Assembly: GCA_026419705.1 (NCBI GenBank)
Contig: JANZYY010000098.1
Span: forward strand, 1 to 12,195
Direction of reading: 5' to 3'
DNA length: 12,195 nt
Source: Fischerella sp.
Lineage (GTDB): Bacteria > Cyanobacteriota > Cyanobacteriia > Cyanobacteriales > Nostocaceae
A program made the translations under genes and the position numbers. Below, in pieces: positions 6,735 to 12,195 of this stretch (position 1 is its first letter; every line of letters starts with the position of its first letter). Under the pieces are notes generated by a model. The model was not told the DNA's origin. It worked only from the letters and a program-made list of their open reading frames with translations, and did no database searches.

Positions 6735-8066
6735 TTATTTTTGTTGTTCAAATGAGGTGTACAGGTAAGGGTTTCCGATTGAGAATGAATTCCATCTAAA
6801 ATATTTGCGTTTCATCCACAGCAACAAGAAACACGGCCAAAAAGCCATACCAAACCAAGCAAAAATTCCAGGTAAGTCTCCGCCACGCAAAAGAGGTATC
6901 AGACATGCACAAAGTATGGCGCGGATCAGGACGCTGGCGAAAGGGTGAATCCTAGCACAGCAATTTACTATGTTGGCTAAAATCATTCCGTAAGCAACTG
7001 AGAAAAAGATAATTCCTATTGCTCCACCTTCTCCATAAAAGTCTCCAAATAATGTTGGTGAAATTCCTAAGGTACCTGCTCCTTTATTGATAGTAAGACC
7101 AAGTTTATTCATATAACCCCCTACTGGTTTTTCTGGCCACCAAGCTCTAGGGATAGGACGCATCAGAATTTCTAGATGATCCATACCCAAAGAGTAGTCT
7201 AAACGTTTGGGGTAGACTTGCTGTAGAATTACGAAGCCGTCCAGCATGTTGGCGTCTTCAGCACTGAAAGATCTTTCTAGGGCTGCTTGATTTAAAGCGT
7301 CTCCTGTTACTTCAGTATTTCGCATGGCGCCTGCGACGGCAAATACACCAATGCTTAAGATTGCAACAAGACTAAAAATAATCAGACGAGTTCTGGATCG
7401 ATAGGAAGATGACAGGATGATGGAACTGGCTATGAGCCATCCTAAAAATTGGAAGCGAGTGTAGGGAGAATAAGTGTAATATGAGACGCCGGCTAGGATT
7501 AGGAAAGCCATGATTTTAGATTGCTGGGAAGGAAAGCCACCAAATTTCCATACGCAAAGGATGAGGGTAGCAATTCCGACTAAAACCATGGGAAATAAGT
7601 ATAAATAACTGCTCACCCCAAAAGCCAAAGATTTTCCGCTAGCTACTTGTGCAGTTACTTGGTTGCGAGCAATCAGGATTAAGGGTAAGCAAAATAGACC
7701 GAAACGGATAGCTTTGGGATATAGCCACGCTAACAAGAAGCGATCGCCAATTGGTTCGATAATTGGCAAAGTTTGCTTGTGGCATAACACATAAGTTGTA
7801 ATTAAGCAGATGTGACCTAGGACAATATAATGTAATGCAACTAGAGCTGCTTCCGACGTAATAGGTTCAAAGTTGCCTAATTTACCAAGAGTGACCCAAC
7901 TACCCAAACCATTAGTGACAGCCCAGTACCGGTAAGAGCTAACGTAAAATAAGAAGCTGCTGATAATTAACGGGACTTCGTCATTGCGTCGCAGCATCCA
8001 AATCCCACTGAAAAGGATGAGGGCAATTTGGGTACAAGCTAGCTCTGGAAAATCAAACAGTGGCAT
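6735..8066 (-). CDS. Polysaccharide repeat-unit polymerase (Wzy-like, O-antigen polymerase type membrane protein)
   Basis: This 443-residue protein has about eleven membrane segments: near residues 12-25, 32-49, 72-94, 116-133, 150-172, 184-200, 205-220, 227-247, 346-366, 376-392 and 398-418. One large outside loop (about 248-345) carries RPIPRAWWPEKP at 303-314 followed by GISPTLFGDFYGEGG at 334-348. This arrangement is characteristic of oligosaccharide repeat-unit polymerases, which join lipid-linked repeat units on the outer face of the inner membrane. The frame can be extended to an ATG at 8138, but that would overlap the upstream gene by 86 bases. ATG 8066 leaves a 14-base overlap and starts just before the first membrane segment, so I prefer it. 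The overlap suggests translational coupling. Sequence among such polymerases varies greatly, so the product is inferred from topology and the loop motif. Confidence 0.82.
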   Translation of the reverse strand: MPLFDFPELACTQIALILFSGIWMLRRNDEVPLIISSFLFYVSSYRYWAVTNGLGSWVTLGKLGNFEPITSEAALVALHYIVLGHICLITTYVLCHKQTLPIIEPIGDRFLLAWLYPKAIRFGLFCLPLILIARNQVTAQVASGKSLAFGVSSYLYLFPMVLVGIATLILCVWKFGGFPSQQSKIMAFLILAGVSYYTYSPYTRFQFLGWLIASSIILSSSYRSRTRLIIFSLVAILSIGVFAVAGAMRNTEVTGDALNQAALERSFSAEDANMLDGFVILQQVYPKRLDYSLGMDHLEILMRPIPRAWWPEKPVGGYMNKLGLTINKGAGTLGISPTLFGDFYGEGGAIGIIFFSVAYGMILANIVNCCARIHPFASVLIRAILCACLIPLLRGGDLPGIFAWFGMAFWPCFLLLWMKRKYFRWNSFSIGNPYLYTSFEQQK

Positions 8067-9285
8067 GGGATAAAGCTCGGAAATAATGCTGCAATTGTGA
8101 CAGGCTGAAACAAGAACTATCAATAGATTGTTTGGCAAAAGCTTCTAGTTGTCGAGGATTGTGCAAACAAAATAAAAGAGCTTGGGCGATCGCTTTCCCT
8201 GTAACTTCCGGCAAAATCAATCCATTGACTCGATCTTGCACGACCTGACCACAAAATCGCGAGGCAATAATCGGCAGTTTCCAAGCTTGGGCTTCTAGCT
8301 GCGTCAGCCCGAAACCATCAGAAAGTGTAGGGAATAAAAAAACGTCAGCCTGCTGATAATACTGAGCTGTTGTACTTCTGGATACGGCACCAAACCATCT
8401 CACCTGTAAGTGAGACTGCTGAAATTGAGCAATGTCTGATTTACCAACCAACCAAAATTCTATTGGCCGATCGCGTAAAATTTCAGCAGCTTCCAACAAT
8501 GCAATCATGCCCTTACGCAAAATGATTTGTCCCAAAAATAACACCCTTAGTGGGCGTTCAACTGAGAAACTCGAAGGGTAAGTTCTGACAAAATAGATTG
8601 CTTCCTCGGATGCTTGGTAAGCAAGGGGAATGATGTCAATTTTGTCTTCTGAAATACCTACTTGCTGTAAGGCTTGGCTTGACCACATTGAATTAACGAT
8701 AATCCGGTCAGCGAGAGAACATTCTTGGTGCCAGCTGCGCCAGTACTCTGGTGGAGCAGGTTTCCAGCTCGACTGATAAGTTGGATGTTTAGCGTGTTCT
8801 TCTAAAACCAATTGCTCTTCTACAGGACCTGGATCTATTTGTGCTAAGATGGTACGCCAGCCTTGAATTTTGGCATAGCGGAAAATTTCTAAAGCAGCAT
8901 AACTATAAGCTAATAGAGTCGGGCGGAAGTTAATTAGGGGAGTAATGGCATTTAGTAACTGTACTGTCTGTTTTTGAAACCAGTGATTACGGGCGATGAT
9001 GCGTTCCCATTCGGAAGTTTTTTGGATTCGCTGAGCTATTTCAAAGCGAATCAAAGAGTGGTTAAAGGAGTATACGGAAGCTTCGGCTAAATCGCGATGA
9101 AACCGTTCTCTTAATGGAGCTAAGCAAGATTTCGGTAGTCGGTTTAGTACAGATTTCGGTCTCACCCAGACATCAACAATCAGATGGGCAAGTTGTCCAG
9201 CTTGATGTAATGTGCGTGGAATAGCGTAATGCTCGCGCGCTCCTAATTGACAGCATATCCACAAAGGCAATTGTTGTGATTTCAT
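8053..9285 (-). CDS. Glycosyltransferase, GT4-type (GT-B fold), variant D-x7-E motif
   Basis: A 410-residue GT-B glycosyltransferase, probably adding one sugar of the repeat unit. The N-terminal half starts LWICCQLGAREHYAIPR (8-24) rather than with a glycine-rich GT4 loop, and has AQIDPGPVEEQ at 148-158, which looks like a subgroup marker. The donor domain has VLFLGQIILRKGM at 248-260, LVGKS at 279-283 and FPTLSDGFGLTQLEAQ at 318-333. In the EX7E position the first acid is Asp323 and the second is Glu331. The C-terminal end is normal in length. Its last 14 bases overlap the polymerase start, and 45 bases separate it from the beta-helix gene upstream, so it sits inside the operon. No clear ribosome site precedes ATG 9285; the conserved first strand supports that start. 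Confidence 0.88.
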   Translation of the reverse strand: MKSQQLPLWICCQLGAREHYAIPRTLHQAGQLAHLIVDVWVRPKSVLNRLPKSCLAPLRERFHRDLAEASVYSFNHSLIRFEIAQRIQKTSEWERIIARNHWFQKQTVQLLNAITPLINFRPTLLAYSYAALEIFRYAKIQGWRTILAQIDPGPVEEQLVLEEHAKHPTYQSSWKPAPPEYWRSWHQECSLADRIIVNSMWSSQALQQVGISEDKIDIIPLAYQASEEAIYFVRTYPSSFSVERPLRVLFLGQIILRKGMIALLEAAEILRDRPIEFWLVGKSDIAQFQQSHLQVRWFGAVSRSTTAQYYQQADVFLFPTLSDGFGLTQLEAQAWKLPIIASRFCGQVVQDRVNGLILPEVTGKAIAQALLFCLHNPRQLEAFAKQSIDSSCFSLSQLQHYFRALSHATV

Positions 9286-9330
9286 GAACAGCTTGCTTGG
9301 CGATTCTTCTGAGAAACTTTAAATTTATGC

Positions 9331-10995
9331 TTAAGTAGCTGAGTAAGATACTTCATACCACTTATTCTCAGATTTTCGAAATCTCAGTCTTAGCTTTTCG
9401 CCTTTACCACTGACGTATCTATCACTTTGGCATTGAATAGTATTGGAGTTTTGAGGAAACTTGACTTGTCTGTTATCTCTATCTCCAGTAATCAAAACTT
9501 CTTGTTCGTCAACATAGTAATTTGTTTTCATACCTACTTCTATGACTAGATTATCCGTATTGTTGACTACCATAATCTCTTCACATTTTGGCTCAAGAAA
9601 ATACGGTGGTTGATACCACAAATTAGCGCTTCCTTGCGAATCTCGTCTTTCCGCATTCACGTATTGGTTGTTGCGAAATAATGGACGCTCATTGGTCAGA
9701 GGAGCAGCTTGTTCAGGGGTACAGCAATTCTCGAACCAGTTTTCTTCTATCACTATATCTTGCAGATCGCCATAATAAAAAATGCAAGGTATTTTTCTCA
9801 AGCCAGAAGCACATTTCTGACGATTTTTTTTAATATAAACTTTACTTAATTTACTCCAAATGTACGCTGTTGTCACTGGTCTGGTTTCACCTTTGATTTC
9901 ATTACCATAAAATTCTATACCATGATTTTCTCCGGAAGTAAAAAGTGCATTATCACAATCAACAAATCTATTGTTTTTAACAATAAAATTGCTGGCGCCT
10001 CCAAAAGCACAAATACCAGAGGGAGAGTTGTAAAATGAACAGTTAGTTACGATCTGCTTTTGCTCTGCAGGTAAATTACCTTGGGCAACTACAAAACCAT
10101 TTGCAATAGAATCCTTAAATATACATTGATCGAAATAAACAGTTTTATTAGGTGAAACAGGTGCATATTCAACCCATGCATTTGCTGTTTGAGAAAATTC
10201 GCAGTTCGTGACCGCCAGCTCCGCGAAAATGCTCAGCATTGAAGCGTTAGAACTGTGCAGTTTTGTATTTGATATCGTGACTTTGCCAATCCAAATTCCT
10301 CCACCATAAATTAATTCTCCTCTAAAGTCATGGACGTAAACAGAATCAATAGTGATGTTGTCCAAGGATTTATCAAAATCTAAAACAATACCTTTATGAG
10401 TTATATCCCAACCATCACCTGTAACAGGATCGGCTGGGAAGCCACGATTTCCCGTAAATCCCGTGGTACCTCCACTTAACTCTAAGTTTTTGATGGCAAC
10501 GTTTTTCCTGGGAGGGGCATTTAAAGTACCTTCGATCAGAATTCCATGACCTCTGATCGCCTTTCCGTTAATAACAGACCAATCACCTCTACTTTGAATG
10601 ATAGTCTTTCCAATTCCGTCCCCAAACAGGGTAATGTTGTCGTAGTTGATTGCGATTGAAGATGGATTTTCAATTGTTAAATCTGGTGGGGCTACTTGGT
10701 AAACACCAGCAGGTATGTAGATATTACCCCCACCATTTTTTCCCACAGCATTGATTGCAGTCTGAATAGTTGCTGTGTTAGCTGCAATAATATTAGGATC
10801 GTTTGTAATACCGCTCACCAGCGAGCCAAATTGCTTAACATTAACAAAGTTTGTCGGCACATTTTCAGCTTGCGAATGCCTCATTTTACTCGGCTTTTTA
10901 TATGTAGATGAAGACGAGTCATTAGAAATCATCAGAGGTAAGCTACTGATTGCCGACCCCAGACCCACATAGGTTAAAAAAATACGGCGATTCAT
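9331..10995 (-). CDS. Tat-exported right-handed beta-helix protein (pectate-lyase-3-like)
   Basis: This 554-residue protein starts MNRRIFLTYVGLGSAIS, a twin-arginine signal (Arg3-Arg4, Phe6-Leu7) with a hydrophobic stretch to about residue 23, so export across the inner membrane as a folded protein is likely. Residues about 50-100 match the opening of pectate_lyase_3 domains: VNVKQFGS, an AIQ-like TATIQTAIN helix at 74-82, GGGNIYIPAGVYQV at 88-101. Residues 110-460 form repeated short strands rich in Asn, Ile and Val, as in a parallel beta-helix. The last 80 residues look like a separate small beta domain ending KWYEVSYSA. Catalytic residues are not obvious, so lyase, epimerase or hydrolase cannot be told apart. 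The frame extends to a GTG at 11073, but ATG 10995 sets the Tat signal at the N-terminus. In a polysaccharide operon it may trim or modify the polymer. Confidence 0.82.
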   Translation of the reverse strand: MNRRIFLTYVGLGSAISSLPLMISNDSSSSTYKKPSKMRHSQAENVPTNFVNVKQFGSLVSGITNDPNIIAANTATIQTAINAVGKNGGGNIYIPAGVYQVAPPDLTIENPSSIAINYDNITLFGDGIGKTIIQSRGDWSVINGKAIRGHGILIEGTLNAPPRKNVAIKNLELSGGTTGFTGNRGFPADPVTGDGWDITHKGIVLDFDKSLDNITIDSVYVHDFRGELIYGGGIWIGKVTISNTKLHSSNASMLSIFAELAVTNCEFSQTANAWVEYAPVSPNKTVYFDQCIFKDSIANGFVVAQGNLPAEQKQIVTNCSFYNSPSGICAFGGASNFIVKNNRFVDCDNALFTSGENHGIEFYGNEIKGETRPVTTAYIWSKLSKVYIKKNRQKCASGLRKIPCIFYYGDLQDIVIEENWFENCCTPEQAAPLTNERPLFRNNQYVNAERRDSQGSANLWYQPPYFLEPKCEEIMVVNNTDNLVIEVGMKTNYYVDEQEVLITGDRDNRQVKFPQNSNTIQCQSDRYVSGKGEKLRLRFRKSENKWYEVSYSAT

Positions 10996-11048
10996 AAATA
11001 AATTCTGATTTTTATAGTGCGGGTTGATGTATTTTACTATAGCAATTT

Positions 11049-11921
11049 TTAATGGGGAGGCAAACTTTCCCACTGTCTAAAAATTTGTATAGACATCTTT
11101 TGACGATATTTTTTATAAATATAGGTATCCCTGATGCCGGCGATCTGTCCTTGTATTGATCCTATACGGCTGACCTTAATAGCAAGAATAACTCTGGCAG
11201 TAAAACTTCGAATTTGTTTGATCCACTCTAACTCATTTGGGACAAACCAATTATTCCATAAAACATGATTGCGTGCACCGTAATAATCCATACGCCACCA
11301 ATTACGAGCGATATTGGAGGCGGTGTGATGGATCTGAAAATCAGGGAAATGATAGCAGTACAAACCTGCTTGAAAAGCTCTAGCAGCGATCTCCATTTCT
11401 TCTCCTTGATGGATCAGTTCTTCACGATATCCACCCAGCTGCAAAAAGTGTTGACGATGGAGGAGATGACCGCAACCAATGAAGAATCTGACGGGGTAGG
11501 GCTGTGTTTGGAGAGACCGATTTTGATGTTCTTTGAGAATTGGGTTGAAAACCGGAAAGCTGAGACAGAAGATGTTTTCCCGGGATTCTGCAAATTCCAC
11601 AGCAGCTTGTAGGGAACCTGCTACAGGAAAAGAATCATCATCTAAGCTGAGATAATATTTGGTCTGCATTACCTGCGCTAATTGGTTGCGACGGACAATC
11701 AATCCTTTTGATTGTGCAAATCGCTGCAGTTTAATTTTGAGGGGAAAAGTTGAAATATCAAACGGACAGGGTTGATCGGAACCATCATCAAAGATGAGGA
11801 TGGGTAGTTCTTTTAAGTCGCTTTCTGCAATCTTGGTGAGTGTAGTTTTAAGATCTTGCCAGCGATTTTTAGTTGTAATACCAATAGATACTAAATCAGC
11901 CAGGTTTTGAGTTAGGGTCAC
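11049..11921 (-). CDS. Glycosyltransferase, GT2 family (GT-A fold)
   Basis: This 290-residue enzyme likely transfers a sugar to the lipid-linked intermediate. The Rossmann-like half begins VSIGITTKNRWQDL (11-24), with the nucleotide-binding FDDGSD at 44-49 and the metal-binding acidic triplet Asp94-Asp95-Asp96 in SLDDDSFP. The acceptor half has IGCGHLLHR at 148-156, GGYREEL at 163-169 and HQGEEMEIAAR at 171-181, where Glu174 and Glu175 fit the place of the catalytic-base region of the family. The C-terminal 60 residues are basic and may touch the membrane. The start is GTG 11921. A GGAG sits 6 bases before it and overlaps the end of the acetyltransferase gene, whose stop is only 2 bases upstream. 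That makes this the best supported start in the operon and suggests coupled translation. Confidence 0.9.
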   Translation of the reverse strand: MTLTQNLADLVSIGITTKNRWQDLKTTLTKIAESDLKELPILIFDDGSDQPCPFDISTFPLKIKLQRFAQSKGLIVRRNQLAQVMQTKYYLSLDDDSFPVAGSLQAAVEFAESRENIFCLSFPVFNPILKEHQNRSLQTQPYPVRFFIGCGHLLHRQHFLQLGGYREELIHQGEEMEIAARAFQAGLYCYHFPDFQIHHTASNIARNWWRMDYYGARNHVLWNNWFVPNELEWIKQIRSFTARVILAIKVSRIGSIQGQIAGIRDTYIYKKYRQKMSIQIFRQWESLPPH

Positions 11922-11923
11922 AA

Positions 11924-12195
11924 CTAGCTCCGGTACTTAATCACTTTAGCCGGTACTCCCACTGCGATCGCCTGTGCTGGGATATCCTTAGTAACTACAC
12001 TTCCTGCACCAATCACAGAGTCTCTACCAATAGTCACACCTTTGAGAATAGTGACATTTGCGCCAATCCAAACGCGATCGCCGATCTGTGTGGATTTAGC
12101 AACCATTGGTTGCTCAAGAGGTGTGCAATTTAAATCAAGACCGTGATCGTGGTCGGTAATGTAGCAACCAGGACCTATTGCACAGTGTTGACCGA
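11924..12195 (-). CDS. Hexapeptide-repeat (left-handed beta-helix) O-acetyltransferase, N-terminus cut by window edge
   Basis: Ninety codons at the 3' end are visible; the gene enters from beyond 12195. Open frame from the edge shows IGPGCYITDHDHG, where a His of the DHDHG motif is a likely catalytic residue, followed by hexapeptide repeats (IGDRVWIGANVTIL, VTIGRDSVIGAGSVV) and the standard coil-ending VTKDIPAQAIAVGVPAKVI tail. This is the pattern of LacA, NodL and WcaF-type O-acetyltransferases that use acetyl-CoA and act as trimers. An ATG at 12106 lies within the helix and is not the start. Being in the polysaccharide operon, it probably acetylates a sugar of the repeat unit; this is inference. 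Its stop is 2 bases before the next gene. Confidence 0.88.
   Translation of the reverse strand, partial: GQHCAIGPGCYITDHDHGLDLNCTPLEQPMVAKSTQIGDRVWIGANVTILKGVTIGRDSVIGAGSVVTKDIPAQAIAVGVPAKVIKYRS
11928..11931 (-). promoter_or_regulatory. Ribosome binding site GGAG for the GTG-started GT2 gene
   Basis: On the minus strand GGAG lies 6 bases before GTG 11921 and overlaps the last two sense codons of the acetyltransferase gene. It decides the start of the downstream gene in favour of GTG, and it implies that ribosomes ending on the upstream gene can restart at once. Confidence 0.6.

Larger units (their letters stand above)
2333..12081. repeat. HIP1 palindromes (GCGATCGC), eight copies across the window
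   Basis: Copies lie at 2333-2340, 3563-3570, 3869-3876, 4254-4261, 7740-7747, 8186-8193, 11964-11971 and 12074-12081, all inside coding regions. This octamer is heavily overrepresented in many cyanobacterial genomes, and the density here supports a cyanobacterial host. None lies in the visible orthocaspase part of the window. Confidence 0.85.

Noticed and set aside
10996..11073. N-terminal extension of the beta-helix protein from GTG 11073
   Set aside because: It would put 26 residues before a standard Tat signal and overlap the GT2 gene, with no ribosome site.
11265..11612. Plus-strand open frame of 115 codons across the GT2 gene
   Set aside because: It lies fully inside a well-supported gene on the other strand, with no motif and no ribosome site.

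Overview
The window reads as chromosomal DNA from a cyanobacterium, probably a filamentous one. The evidence is eight copies of the palindrome GCGATCGC (HIP1), an orthocaspase of cyanobacterial type, an AT-leaning base composition, and AT-rich and GC-rich short repeats between genes of the kind common in Nostoc-like genomes. Every gene lies on the minus strand, so transcription runs from position 12195 towards 1. No rRNA, tRNA, CRISPR array, transposase or phage gene was found.

The main content is a cell-surface polysaccharide (exopolysaccharide or O-antigen-like) locus. In transcription order, the block from 12195 to 5530 holds an acetyltransferase of the left-handed beta-helix type (cut by the window edge), a family 2 glycosyltransferase, a Tat-exported right-handed beta-helix protein, a GT4-type glycosyltransferase, a multi-membrane-segment polysaccharide polymerase and a second GT4 enzyme. 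Gaps are 2 to 53 bases or short overlaps, so these six genes look like one operon. A 202-base gap then precedes a third GT4 enzyme (5327-4143). It is followed by a single-pass YdcF/DUF218 protein (4017-3385) and a full-length NodU-type carbamoyltransferase (3244-1508).

Across a 371-base gap lies the first 378 codons of an orthocaspase (caspase-like cysteine protease) that runs off the left edge with His91 and Cys140 both in place. Its upstream region carries two inverted repeats of identical geometry, TGCAA-N5-TTGCA, centred 65 bases apart.

As a working model, glycosyltransferases build a repeat unit on a lipid carrier and the polymerase joins units outside the membrane. The acetyltransferase and carbamoyltransferase may decorate the sugars, and the exported beta-helix protein may trim or modify the polymer. 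A priming sugar transferase, a flippase and the Wzc/Wza-type export parts are not in the window and would have to lie elsewhere. The sugars, the linkages and any link between the orthocaspase and the polysaccharide cannot be read from the sequence.
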